From contig NC_088314.1 of the NCBI RefSeq assembly GCF_910592395.1, positions 6,202,001 to 6,262,000 on the forward strand: a DNA stretch of 60,000 nt, given 5' to 3'. The DNA is from Lineus longissimus. Taxonomy: Eukaryota; Nemertea; Pilidiophora; Heteronemertea; Lineidae. A program made the translations under genes and the position numbers. The notes beneath the pieces are model-generated. The model saw only the letters and a program-made list of their open reading frames with translations, was not told the DNA's origin and ran no database searches. Each line of letters opens with the position of its first letter. Within the stretch, counting starts at the first letter, position 1. Below are positions 33,544 through 46,094 of the stretch, piece after piece.

Positions 33544-35130
33544 ATGTTATGGCGGACATAAACCTCATTGTCAAGGTGTTCTGCTTCATGTGGAGCTTTT
33601 ATAGAATCTAATGACAGAAATTCCTCGAAGTTATCATTGTTCCCTGGACATTTGCGACAGGTGACATAATTTCCATTAAGGCTGACCGATGCAATGGGAA
33701 GAAAACATCATCGCCACTAATATGGATTTAGACCAATAGTGTTGGATACAGATCTATAGCGTTGTTTGTTCCAAGGACTTTCTCTTAAGAGGTCAAGAGG
33801 CCGAGGTCAACATATTACCACCTCGTTTGAAATATCGAGAGGCGGAGTATATTTAAAACCACTGGTTATGTCAGGATGACATATTACCCGCTGGTAACAC
33901 GTTTTGCCAGGTTCTACTTCTGCAAATGCCGGTGTAACATCTGTGGTTGTTCCCCATGTGTCAGTGTTTCCAAACAATAGGCAGCTAGAGAGACCACGAC
34001 TTTTCAATAGGGGGGATACACAGAAAAACTTGTCAATCTATTTTTGAGCGTTCCCAAACAATGAGGGGAAACACTCAAAAACAGAAACACTCAAAAACAT
34101 TACACCGGAACCGCAGAGGATAATGATCGCTATTTTTGAGCTTGCGATCTTATCTTACCTCGAGCAACACCAAATGGGAATTACGCTTAATGTAACCGAG
34201 CACTTATATTTAGATATTTTTTCCATGGCGTTGATATACGATAGTGTTTTTTTTCCAAATACAGAAATAAATGTCAATTTCATTAGTTGCTTGGAAGAGG
34301 TTATTTTTTGTGACGGTGTGAGTTTAAATCGGTATAGATCGCAGCATAAGTATAGGCTTCATTCGAAAATGGTATGGTTACCATTCAAAGAAATTATCAC
34401 CTTTTACACAGCGAAAGTACTACTTACATTGAAAATTGTAGCAAAAAGAAATGTTGGGAAAAGGCTAATATAGATGTTCTTGGGGGAAAAGACACAAGGA
34501 AGTCACTTTCGAGACAGATGTCACTTACTGGCGTCTGTCTTTACCTACCATCTCTCAGCCAATTACTGAGGAACTTTCAAGAGAAGAATTCGGCAAAACA
34601 TCCGATCATATAGTATCGAATGAGAAATGCTAAATTCTACCTCACAGGGATAGTTACATAAAGATAGCCAATCACAGGGCTTTTATACTTGAAACTTCCG
34701 GTCGTGTTACCCTATCACAAAGTGCTAATTCTGCATCTTTATCGGGGAGGGAGAGAGAGCTTCAGGTATATTTGCTTTATGACTTGGAGCTACTATACAG
34801 AAGCAATATGTGTCGGAGAATGGTCCGGCGATGGCCATCCATGGGAATTTAATTCGTATTTAATATTCATTGGGCGTACTCGTGTTATACGCCAAATTGG
34901 CGTCCTTTCGGTCAGAGTTCTCCAGAGATTTCACCTCTTTGTATCTGAACGGTCGGAGTTTATGCGGGGAATATTACTATTACTAGCAGCTTCTACTCAT
35001 CATTAGCGTGAATACAAAGTTGCCCTTGGTGCATGAGGTCCAGTCCCTTTTCTGTGTTGTAGCCCTACTGATAGGTTGCTTTAATTTGTGTGGATAACTG
35101 GCACGTTGGTCGCTTAAGGCCTAGTGAGTT

Positions 35131-35228
35131 TTAGCAAATCCCCCGAAACGCCAACGCGAACGTCTGACCCATTGTTAGACACCAACAATGGGATAGGCGT
35201 TCGCGTAAGCGTTTCGGGGGCTTTGTAA
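35131..35228. repeat. 98-bp imperfect palindrome (CCCCCGAAACGC...GCGTTTCGGGGG)
   Basis: About 45 bp on each side pair with few mismatches, including CCCCCGAAACGC, ACGCGAACG and CCCATTGTT, around a loop of about 7 nt. Overlapping minus-strand ORF 35114-35314 is an artefact of the palindrome. Confidence 0.65.
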
Positions 35229-35669
35229 CAACTCCCTGTGGAGTGTTTCAACGATCCTGCTTGGAGAGTCATGGTCCAGCTTGAAACCAATTCGCATGAA
35301 AAACCATATCTCATGCCCGACTTGTTCCTTTAAGCAACACTATCAACATTTACAACCACACTTCAAAATCCTATTAATTTAGAAATAATTAACGTTACGG
35401 TACTTCAAACATCTTCCACTCCTAAGTGAGTAGTAGCACTATACGACACCGTGGTTGTGTCGATTCAATCGCAACAAGGACGGACAATCTGTGCATCATA
35501 CACAAGAGTTACATGTACGCTCTTTGTACTTTGATCTGCTTGTAGCAAACGGAACATGTCTCTGTTGATCAAGGAATCATAAATTAAAAGCTCGCTTAAT
35601 GCATTGCTGAATAATCAAGTCAAAGGGAGTCCAGTGGCACTCCGTATTTTGCGAAACGGGATGGAATAT

Positions 35670-35815
35670 CACCGAACGTTGTAACCACGGATGTTCATCG
35701 TTGCAACACGATTTCAGGCCTTCTTCTTCTGTTACAAAGTTGCGACCACGGATGTTCCGTGTTGCAGTGACCAAAGTGCGATTTGTGGCCTTCTTCTTCT
35801 ATTCTGTAACAGCGT
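35670..35815. repeat. Diverged tandem duplication, about 70-bp period
   Basis: CCACGGATGTTC, GTTGCA, CGATTT and GGCCTTCTTCTTCT recur in order in two adjacent copies. Confidence 0.6.
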
Positions 35816-36138
35816 TGCACGTATTCTTGTTTTCCACTGTTCCGCTGAAGGCATAATGATTTTCCAAGTCGCTGCTTCATCGGGCAAATTTTAATTTACA
35901 TTTACCCCAATCTTAAATATTAGTAAACCCTAGTAACGGAGCCATTTCACTGATTACATCAAGGGATCGTACTACATTTCATCCGCTCATCAATATTCTT
36001 AGAATACTGATATGCTAGAGTACAGTTTGGTTAATTAAAATGTCAAGATTTAAAAGTCAACATTTACAAGGTCAAACTTCTGTCAAGTCAAGTAAACCAT
36101 CACAAAAATGCGCCTTTAATACATGTATAGTATCATAC

Positions 36139-36318
36139 CTTCGAGGCGAAATTTTCACGAATGAGTTTTAAGAGTGCGGAGAGGGGATTTACATCAATGT
36201 TGGCTTCTACGCCACTCCGCCAAATGACTGGATGAACACAGACAGTCCATCGTGGCCTATCCGACCGTAAGGACCAAGGATGACGAGGTAATTCGCTTCG
36301 TAATGAGGTTTCAGTCAT
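36139..36318 (-). CDS. Candidate first coding exon (60 codons), unrecognised
   Basis: From an ATG in the context CAACAAAATGACT at 36318, a 60-codon frame runs to AAG followed by the donor GTATGA, ending in phase 0. The peptide begins MTETSLRSELPRHPW and ends NPLSALLKLIRENFASK. No family is recognised and no partner exon with a matching phase was identified. It is unlikely to be the missing exon of the GPI-type gene, because it lacks a signal peptide and has the wrong phase. Confidence 0.2.
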
Positions 36319-38002
36319 TTTGTTGAAGACTTGAGTCTTGGGAGCAGGGGGCTGGTACCCAGACAATCAATCTACCTCCAACTTGATATACGTGCGATCC
36401 CTTAGACAGCATTATGAATCTTCCCTGGGACATGGATGCAATTAGCTAATAATTTAGTTACAGACATGGGGACATTAATTACACGTTCTCCACGTACTAT
36501 CAAGGCGTTCCCCGATTGAACCCATTTGATTAAAATCTATTGGCGTTCGGGCAAGGAGTTAAACTGTTGCCGGGGTTTGATTGGTTTAATACTGAAAACT
36601 GCGCGGATGAAGCAGTATTTGAAGACTTCTGATTGGCCAATATTAAGATAGAAATGAGGACAACAAAACGCCATCCTGCTGGGGAACGTCGTAAATCATG
36701 TATAAAGCCACGTAGCCCATGCATTGAGTGTGACGATTATGTACATCGCATTTACATGTATACATTGCATCTTATTCTTTCTCTTATAACTAAATGAACA
36801 GAAAAGAATAAAGGCTTTGATCTGGCCTGTGCTGAAAGTTACTGCCTGCTTCCTCGTAGCCAAACATCTTTGTCACCTCGTCTACGTGTCCACGGAGACC
36901 TCGGCACATTCTATACCGGCTCAAATGCCGAACAGATCAGCCACTGGCCGAACGGAAAATCACATTAAGGTTTTAGGAACTTGGGATATAGACAAAGTTA
37001 TTTATTCGCGACTTGTGACCGGCATGAGTCTGCGTGGTCCAGTCGCGAGACGTGACCAAGCGGAGCATTAGACCAAATGGAATAACCGGGATTTATGGCT
37101 GCAATCACTGGTTTGGGTGTTTGGTTATGGTCAAATGATGAAATATTGCTTTAAATGAGGTATTAATTCCTGGCATGGAATGCGAAGTGCGTTACCTAAA
37201 GGCCGCAGACTATAGAGAGGAGATAGAGGTCAAATTGGTGGTCTCCAGGTGACCGATTTGTTCTTTATACTTTGACCAGGACTGAAGGAGATAGTACTAA
37301 GTCCTCGAGGTGCATGCGCGCAAGTGTGTCGATGTACTGCTGGATGGTTCTTCCGATCATGTAGTCGAATCACAAGACACCGGTGCAATCAACCGAAAAT
37401 AGCCAATCAATGTAGGCGTCAGAGGAGAATTCTGGTCAGGAGAGTAGTCTACTTTTGGAAGGAGGTAAAATGAAGTTTGTGAAAGGGGTATTCAAATGCA
37501 TCAAAGTTATCAAATGGATTTCTGGATTTACCAATTAGCCAACGATAAACCAGTAGCCTTCGGTCTCCTGTTTTAATTACCTGTCATGTTCAAAAAGGAA
37601 TTCGTTGATTAAATCATCAGTAAAGCCACTTAATAATACATGCCAATGTCGAGGAAAACATTTTTGACGTAAACTCAGCGTCAGTTGGTTGTGAAAAGGT
37701 CAACCTGGGATTAAGTTAAGTCACGGATCTATAGATCCGTATACATGTAGTCTAAAAGGCTATGCTGTTAGTAAAAAGTCTCTTCTAAAGAACCGACGAA
37801 TTCGTCGAGATTTTCAAAATACATTTTAAGTACCAATGGCAATGTTAGAGGCACGATTACCAAGCTGACGTCTGCATAGTTACCTTCCGCTCTAAAGTAG
37901 TAGTTCCCATCATCAAATTGCACATGAAATGGAGAAAGAACCCAAATTATCCCTTCGTTATCTTTGTGGGCATGGACCGATGGTATCGCTTACCAGTTTT
38001 GT

Positions 38003-38016
38003 CCCCCCCCCCCCCC
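38003..38016. repeat. Poly(C) tract, 14 bp
   Basis: Fourteen uninterrupted C residues. Confidence 0.95.
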
Positions 38017-39507
38017 GAAACAACTCGTTCTTCAGAACATCTGGATTCAACGATATGAATTGGCCTATATCCTGTTTCGTGACTTCATGATTGACCACGT
38101 ACATATCCCAGCAGACGGCGTTTTCTTGTCTTCATTTCTACATGTATCATAATCTTGGCCAATCAGAAGTCCTCAAATTCTGCTTCATCGGTGCGGTCTT
38201 CATTTACTAAACCAGTCAAAAGGACAATGTAACGTGAAACCTAAATGTCACTTCCTTGGATGAATTACTTAGCCAGGAAAATCGTTCGTGTCGTACGTGA
38301 CGAGGCTAGAGCTCCATACAATTCCCTATTGGTGTTAATACTAGAAATTACGCTAATTAATAACAGAGATACACGTATGATAGGATATATTTATGAAAGA
38401 ACTTGTCAGAATAGACACCAAATAAAACTGGCCCAGTGCATGGCAGATATCTTAAGCATATAAAGATATATGATATAGCAGATGCGCTATTTCCAATTTC
38501 GTCTCTACTGTTCATAGCCGACAGGGAAGTGACAGCTTGAAATAATAATTTTCTTGTTTATTCCGTTGGTTCTTTAAGAATTCTTCTTGCCTGTTGACGA
38601 GATTCTAAAGGTTTAGGATCAACCAGAAAAATGGCGTCTTCTCAATTAACCGTGCATGGGTTGTCTTATCACTGATTAAAAACAATGATTGGAAAGGACG
38701 GCGGTGGGTATCCCAGTCAGGATGCCGTTGCTGGTCATGATGACTGTTGATAAGAAGTAACGACACGCTGGCGAAAGAAATAATGAGCCATCGGGGTCTG
38801 GCATGTGGTCGATTCGGTGATTTACGAAAGCATGATTTGGTAGACCAATCAAAAGTGCCGAATTCAGCATCCCCGGTGTGCTCATTTGCAATGAGCCAAT
38901 CAGAAGGCTATATTTAGGAGTTCATTTCTGTCAATTCGGAATTGGATGATTGGAACATGAGGGCATTTCTAGTTGATCTGAAATAAAAAAGACTTCATTA
39001 GAAATTGTTATGTCAAAACCTTAGCTTTGCCGCTCGGTAGATTTGATGATGAAGTCACCTTCCATGCAAAAAATGACACTGTACATCAAAAACTTCACTG
39101 CCAAGGCAAATAAGCTAATAAGCTAACAAGCCAAAGACCAAGTCAATCCGATTTCGCGGTGATAGAATGCTCGTGGGAATAGGTTTAAAGGATCCGTACC
39201 CAGGGTTTCGAATGTCTTCTGCCGACCTACGGCTGTATACTTGAAACCGGTGATGCTCCAATTGGATTTTCCAACTGACAGAGCAACCAATTTTTACCAA
39301 TGTAGGAAGGCAAAGCCTTTTACTTCTATTGCATCGAAAGTGACGTGTCATGACATTGAAGAAACTACTATCTGTACTTTTATACATTTGTATATGAGAA
39401 TGTAACCGATGGTGGCTATAACTAACAGTGCCTAAATAGGCAATCTTGCAATATAAGGCGATATAGATACATGTGTGATACGACAATTTAATAATAATGC
39501 CGGACTT

Positions 39508-39513
39508 CCAAAC
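39508..39513. repeat. Target-site duplication CCAAAC, left copy
   Basis: CCAAAC directly abuts the terminal TACGGTGG of the foldback element. The second copy is at 41831-41836. Confidence 0.65.
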
Positions 39514-41830
39514 TACGGTGGCCCATTAGGGACATCATGTTTTTTTTTAGATTCAAATACGATTTTTTTTTCTCGAATTTTCTCCACGGAATTAAGTATT
39601 TTCTCCACGGAATTAAGTATTTTCTCCACGGAAATAAATACTTTTCTCCACGGAAATAACATTTATCTCCACGGAAATAACATTTATCTCCACGGAAATA
39701 AATACTTTTCTCCACGGAAATAAATATTTTTCTCCACGGAAATAACATTTATCTCCACGGAAATAAATACTTTTCTCCACGGAAATAAATACTTTTCTCC
39801 ACGGAAATAACATTTATCTCCACGGAAATAACATTTATCTCCACGGAAATAAATACTTTTCTCCACGGAAATAAATATTTTTCTCCACGGAAATAACATT
39901 TATCTCCACGGAAATAAATACTTTTCTCCACGGAAATAAATACTTTTCTCCACGGAATTAAGTATTTTCTCCGCGGAATTAAGTATTTTCTCCGCGGAAA
40001 TAACATTTATCTCCACGGAAATAAATACTTTTCTCCACGGAAATAAATACTTTTCTCCACGGAATTAAGTATTTTCTCCGCGGAAATAAATAATTGATTC
40101 CGCTGATATGATTGGTCCTGCATTTTAGAGGACGAGGTCAAGGTGAAACTATTAACCCTTAAACCCCAACCTTGCGGTAGGCTCGGGAACCAAGCTGTAC
40201 AGGCGCTGCCCGCTGGAACACGAGGCCGCTTGTCAATCCCGTTTGACATTGTCAGATCTGACTATACGTGTATAGTGTTGGCATGAAGACTGTGGAAGAT
40301 GTAAGTAACACGATGATTGTCAGATTTGATACGTTTTGAATCATAAAAATGCAGTTGGTAGCATCTTTGTAGAGTGGCCTAGTATCAGTGAAGAAAACGG
40401 TACGTGGAGACCCACTGCCGATGTTATGTATAGCTAGCTACTGCGCGCGATAGCTAGCTATACATAACATCGGCAGTGGGTCTCCACGTACCGTTTTCTT
40501 CACTGATACTAGGCCACTCTACAAAGATGCTACCAACTGCATTTTTATGATTCAAAACGTATCAAATCTGACAATCATCGTGTTACTTACATCTTCCACA
40601 GTCTTCATGCCAACACTATACACGTATAGTCAGATCTGACAATGTCAAACGGGATTGACAAGCGGCCTCGTGTTCCAGCGGGCAGCGCCTGTACAGCTTG
40701 GTTCCCGAGCCTACCGCAAGGTTGGGGTTTAAGGGTTAATAGTTTCACCTTGACCTCGTCCTCTAAAATGCAGGACCAATCATATCAGCGGAATCAATTA
40801 TTTATTTCCGCGGAGAAAATACTTAATTCCGTGGAGAAAAGTATTTATTTCCGTGGAGAAAAGTATTTATTTCCGTGGAGATAAATGTTATTTCCGCGGA
40901 GAAAATACTTAATTCCGTGGAGAAAAGTATTTAATTCCGTGGAGAAAAGTATTTATTTCCGCGGAGAAAATACTTAATTCCGTGGAGAAAAGTATTTATT
41001 TCCGTGGAGAAAAGTATTTATTTCCGTGGAGATAAATGTTATTTCCGTGGAGATAAATGTTATTTCCGTGGAGAAAAGTATTTATTTCCGTGGAGAAAAG
41101 TATTTATTTCCGTGGAGATAAATGTTATTTCCGTGGAGATAAATGTTATTTCCGTGGAGAAAAGTATTTATTTCCGTGGAGAAAAGTATTTATTTCCGTG
41201 GAGAAAAGTATTTATTTCCGTGGAGATAAATGTTATTTCCGTGGAGATAAATGTTATTTCCGTGGAGAAAAGTATTTATTTCCGTGGAGAAAAGTATTTA
41301 TTTCCGTGGAGATAAATGTTATTTCCGTGGAGATAAATGTTATTTCCGTGGAGAAAAGTATTTATTTCCGTGGAGAAAAGTATTTATTTCCGTGGAGAAA
41401 AGTATTTATTTCCGTGGAGATAAATGTTATTTCCGTGGAGATAAATGTTATTTCCGTGGAGAAAAGTATTTATTTCCGTGGAGAAAAGTATTTATTTCCG
41501 TGGAGATAAATGTTATTTCCGTGGAGAAAAATATTTATTTCCGTGGAGAAAAGTATTTATTTCCGTGGAGATAAATGTTATTTCCGTGGAGATAAATGTT
41601 ATTTCCGTGGAGAAAAGTATTTATTTCCGTGGAGAAAAGTATTTATTTCCGTGGAGATAAATGTTATTTCCGTGGAGATAAATGTTATTTCCGTGGAGAA
41701 AAGTATTTATTTCCGTGGAGAAAATACTTAATTCCGTGGAGAAAATACTTAATTCCGTGGAGAAAATTCGAGAAAAAAAAATCGTATTTGAATCTAAAAA
41801 AAAACATGATGTCCCTAATGGGCCACCGTA
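39514..41830. mobile_element. Large foldback element with 21/22-bp minisatellite arms (2.3 kb)
   Basis: The ends are inverted copies starting TACGGTGGCCCATTAGGGAC, with more than 80 bp identical by eye, including two 9-base homopolymer runs of equal length. Next come arrays of CTCCACGGAAATA-type units: 39580-40090 on the left (about 24 units) and 40800-41765 inverted on the right (about 45 units). The core arms, 40092-40440 and 40451-40799, look identical in inverted orientation around a 10-bp spacer (CTGCGCGCGA, 40441-40450). CCAAAC flanks both ends. No transposase is encoded. The repeated ORFs (FISVEK / YFRGEK / LFPWRK patterns) and the duplicated 80-codon ORF at 40007-40249 and 40642-40884 are by-products of the repeats. 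The element is non-autonomous. Confidence 0.88.
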
Positions 41831-41836
41831 CCAAAC
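41831..41836. repeat. Target-site duplication CCAAAC, right copy
   Basis: Directly follows the right terminus CCACCGTA; matches 39508-39513. Confidence 0.65.
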
Positions 41837-44800
41837 GGATTGTTCGCATCAGAGACGAATGTGGCTACATAACGAGCGGTTTAAATATTCTTCGATGATG
41901 TTATTACAATGTGTGATGAAATTATCTCATTTTATATAATGAGAGAAGAGAAGACGACAGGGTAATCAGGGGACACAATTAACGCATATCATATTTTCAT
42001 GGCGTATGTAATCAGATTCGCCAACCGGTTTGAGGCAGTTTGTTATGGCGAACTAATATGCACTTTGTTTTTACAGTCTTGTTTTTCAAACCACCAACAA
42101 TTCACATCAAAGTAAGTGCAGCGTGCTGTAACCGTGACCATGGTATGAAGAATTGGAGCAGTGCCTTTCGACCAATATTTCTCGCCAGTCCAATGTATAT
42201 GTGTTTCCTCCCTTAACGTGAAAAGGCAGGTTTCGCAACCCTTACGAAGTACTTCACATATATAGGACGTTTCATGTCTTTGACAATCAGAACTCCTAAT
42301 TTAGGAAGCCTCATGACTGGCTCTGAACTGATTAGTACCCGCAAGCATCCTTCACGCTCGCCTCCTCATTTAGGACGCCTCATAGCTGGCTTTGACTGAT
42401 TGGTAAGCATTGGTAAGCAAATCCTTGACATTGTGTCATATCCTCCTTGTCTTCAAATGGCATGCTCCCATGATACTTGACTTCAGTCTGGTCCAACATA
42501 ATTGACACTCGAGGGCTAATCTATCCGGCCAGTTTCGTCTTGATAAGAGACTTGATTTGAATATACATTGAGTGCCAGAATAAGGTTGACCGACATTGTT
42601 ATCGGAGAAGACCAGAAACTGCATCACCCCTTTGTTACGAGGACATATGCCTGATATTGGTATATTTCATGTACTTGTCTATGTTTTCATCTCCGGCCGG
42701 AAGTCGCAAGGAGTCTGACACGGCCTGGCCCGAAAATGAAAAAGTAAACAGTTTTAGCAATTAGGGATTGTACCATGACGCCTAATCCTTACTTTCTTCA
42801 TCTTTCTGTTGGCAATTTCATACCATCGTATCGAGTTATCGTTAAAAGGACGGTGGACATTGTGGAGGCCCGGATGGTGGAGACAGCGCCGATATCCCAA
42901 GATACCTAGCCAACCTGCCAACACGGCAAAACTGAGACAAATTCCGACAAATCCTCGGCATCCCAAGGTACTAACGCTTTTAAAACCGTGCCAACAACAA
43001 CACCCTACGTCTACATGTATCTTGAACCGCCGGCGTTGGCCATATTATCTGATAGTATACAGTACATGACGGCAGGCGCTAAGAGACGTAATTTGACACA
43101 GCTATCTAGCAAAAGGGTCCGTTACATTATCAGCCGGCCACCAAAATAACATTCGGAAGAATCATATTCCGTAGCATATATACTAGCTTCTTTAGCTAAT
43201 GATTTGTATCCGAGTTTTTAGGTCGCTGGCTTCGAGCAAGTGCTCGAATGTCGAGAACAAGAGAGATAACGAATCAATTGGGTGGAACGCTTGAGTTTTT
43301 TCTCTCGTAATAATCGTATTCCATCATGTTCGGTTTTTTTCGGTGAGACTTGCTTATCTTGTTCATAGATTAGACATGCGTCTGCCGCCAGCACAACAAT
43401 TAGAAGTAGACAACGTTCATATGTACCCCAGCTACATGAATTATAAGAAAGATACGCCCATTAATGTCAGTAAGCTTATACATTGTTGCTGGTGCTGCAG
43501 TCCATTTCGTCATCCTGATCATCCTTCTTATGAGGAACGAGGCCGGTCCACTGCGTCCGGAGTGCAACTAAAATATGTCCAATGCACATCTTGCCGGTGC
43601 AGAAACTTTCAAATCTAAAATAAGTATCCTATAAAAGAATCTTACCGTAAAACTGTGTGGTGACGGATTAAGGTCTGGTTCTATCGACGCCCAACACCCT
43701 CAATTGCTCAGAGTTTCAAGATGCATGGTAGAATCCTTTGTCCCGGGGTCACTAAGGACAGATTCTTCTTCCATACCGGACATAGTGACGCCAACGGTTT
43801 CATTACATGCTGCAGGGGAGGGGGTTATTTGATGGATAGCCTCTGGTGTGGCTTCAGGAGCTTTTTCGTCTTTTGATACAAAGCATGAGTAAATGGAGAC
43901 TTTGATGGATCTCTCAATATGTATACCGGTTATCCCGTTAGAATGTTATGACATGCTACCTATTTGCTGACATAAAGCACGAGCCAATTTCGGTAGATAT
44001 CCCCCTAAGTAGTATCTATTGAGAAAGTTACGATATACTGACATGTCTGATTATACAAAGCACGAGTAGAATGAGACACCACTTCTGGTCAATCAATTCG
44101 TGGTGTCCTCAGCAATGATACCGCTTGACAGAAGATTGCCTACAAACTTAACAGCATTACCGTCCATGATGGAAGATGAGGTCCCACTCAAACTGTATAT
44201 ACGATGATCTGGGGAAATATGTTGATCCTAAAATTCCTCTTGGTTGCAAGACCCACAGGATAAATGTCCATGATAAATTGATTCACGTGTGAGCTTATGA
44301 CAGAATCAACCACTGTTGCAATGCAAAACTGGATTAATTGAATACGAACGAATCGGTCAGACAGAATTTAAGACTTTTAATTTTTTCATCATACGGAGTC
44401 TCAAAAATCATGCTGTTGACCAGACTTCCGGTCACGTGCTCCTGAAATTTTGAATGAAATTGGCCGACTAATGAAATATGAAATAACGTCAAAAGCGAAT
44501 GTGTTGAAGACATAGTAAAAGCACATACTATCCATTTTTTAGACAGTCCCCGGAAATAGTCCCAACTGATTATGAAATGTTCATCGTTTTTTCACGATAG
44601 TCCAAGACCTTAGATCGTGCACAGTATAGTCATACATTCAATCTTGGTTCGGACTACTACAACTGGGTCTCGGCTTTCAATTAAGGACTCCCTGTACAAG
44701 CGAGCTATTTTTGAAGGATACTTTGCCCTGATTTGAAAGTTTCAGCGACACATTTTTACATGTAGGTGTCGAAATAAGACGCCGACCAGTCGCCTCGGCC

Positions 44801-46040
44801 ATTGCCGAGATAATTCATTAAATAAAGCCAAACAACGGTCACTGATCAGTCATTTCACTGATTGATGACTTAGACTGTGGACGCTGGCAGCTGATGAATG
44901 GGATGACTACATGCAGCTTCCTTGATTAGGAGATTGGCAAATGGACCACGGAACCACTAAACAGCGCGGGCGGCCATGGATCTCTAAACGAGTCTGGCGG
45001 CGTTTACCATTAGTGACCCTGCCGCAAAACTCGCAAGGCTCTTGGTGCGTCTGCTTTCAAAATTGAGGTAGCCACTCTGCGTGATTTGCCACGCCCTAGA
45101 AGCGACGGTCGATGGAACCTGAGCACATCTCTGAAGATCTCTAACCATCGATGAGGCTGGATTCGGCTTTTCTGATTGGTCAAAAACCCCAGGAAATTGG
45201 ATACGGCCGTGTGGAAAGACCGCCATCAAGAAGAAACATCGGGACGCGATTCGTGGGTGGTAGATTGGTCTGCAGGCGGTGGCATCGTGGAGTTTATCAA
45301 TCATATTTTCACGGCGGGAATAACCTTGAAATCCGATATTCTCTGGGTGGGCTGGCGATACTGGAGGCCATCTGATAAGCTGAACGTCTGGAGAACTTCT
45401 TTTTATATGTATGAAGGCCGAAGAGTTCATGCCAACAAATCACTGGGGCCTGAGAGAAGTATTACGCCATGTGCAGCCAACTTACAAATTCAATCTTGCA
45501 TTCGATACAGGCACAATTCGGCTTCTTCATGTTCACTCCATGTTTGCTCCACTTGGGACATACTCCGATTTAGAATTCATTTATTCACAAGGATAATATA
45601 ATTTCACTTTTTCAAACGATGTCCCTTGGTAATTCTACTCGCCATCATTTTGCTCAAGATTTGAATCCAATTATAACCGATTGTAGACTATATTCATGCA
45701 AATACGCATTACTTCGAAGTGAAGTATAATGAGGTTTTATTTATATTTATTTATTTTATACACGTCATTGTGTTCAAATGCGAGATGTTTACCATGATAC
45801 AAGGTTTCGCGGTAAGGGGTTAATACAAGTGTACAGTTGCACGGTGCTTCAAGGGGTTGATACGAGGCCGGGTTACAAGGTCAGCCATGTCTGTCTGCCA
45901 AAGTATTAACTACATCTACAGCACAATGAAGCCAGGTAAATCCCGTGATACCCTTGTTTGATAATGAGTATGAGTTCCTATCGACGGAGAGGTATTGACG
46001 GCGGCATCCCTAACTTGGGTTCCGCCGCTGCCACTCGTTT
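41837..46040. other. No supported gene; small local duplications
   Basis: Two copies of a block (CTAATTTAGGAAGCCTCATG... / CTCATTTAGGACGCCTCATA..., each ending GATTRGTA) lie at about 42294-42338 and 42363-42408. An ATAC/ATAAAGCACGAG motif recurs near 43877, 43973 and 44054. A plus-strand 80-codon frame from the ATG at 43376 to 43618 follows a good acceptor (TTGTTCATAG) and has a Cys-rich end (CCWCCS, CTSCRC), but no family is recognised. A minus-strand frame at 42775-42965 with a hydrophobic segment and a GTAAGG donor lacks an ATG. Confidence 0.35.
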
Positions 46041-46046
46041 AAGGAC

Positions 46047-46090
46047 AAAATATCAAATATCAAAATATCAAAATATCAAAATATCAAAAA
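46047..46090. repeat. Tandem AAAATATC-type 9-bp repeat
   Basis: Four to five consecutive copies of ATATCAAA(A). Confidence 0.85.
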
Positions 46091-46094
46091 GCAA

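Larger units (their letters stand above)
33550..39500. other. Mostly non-coding stretch between GPI-type gene and foldback element
   Basis: Apart from the hairpin, the duplication and the weak exon listed separately, no gene is supported. Plus-strand ORFs of 116 and 105 codons at 34123 and 34689 have no recognisable domain and are compatible with chance. Confidence 0.45.

Noticed and set aside
39488-41939. Many 66-150-codon ORFs with FISVEK / YFRGEK / LFPWRK repeats on both strands
   Set aside because: They are translations of the 21/22-bp minisatellite in different frames within the foldback element; mirrored copies on both strands and no start/stop conservation argue against protein coding.
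42754-42966. Signal-peptide-like minus-strand ORF as first exon of the GPI-type gene
   Set aside because: The apparent start is TTG, no in-frame ATG exists, and the intron would be nearly 10 kb; only its internal GTATCT donor gives the right phase, which is weak evidence.
44984-45601. Overlapping 148- and 141-codon ORFs on opposite strands
   Set aside because: Neither shows a family signature or splice support, and antiparallel open frames of this kind arise together by chance.
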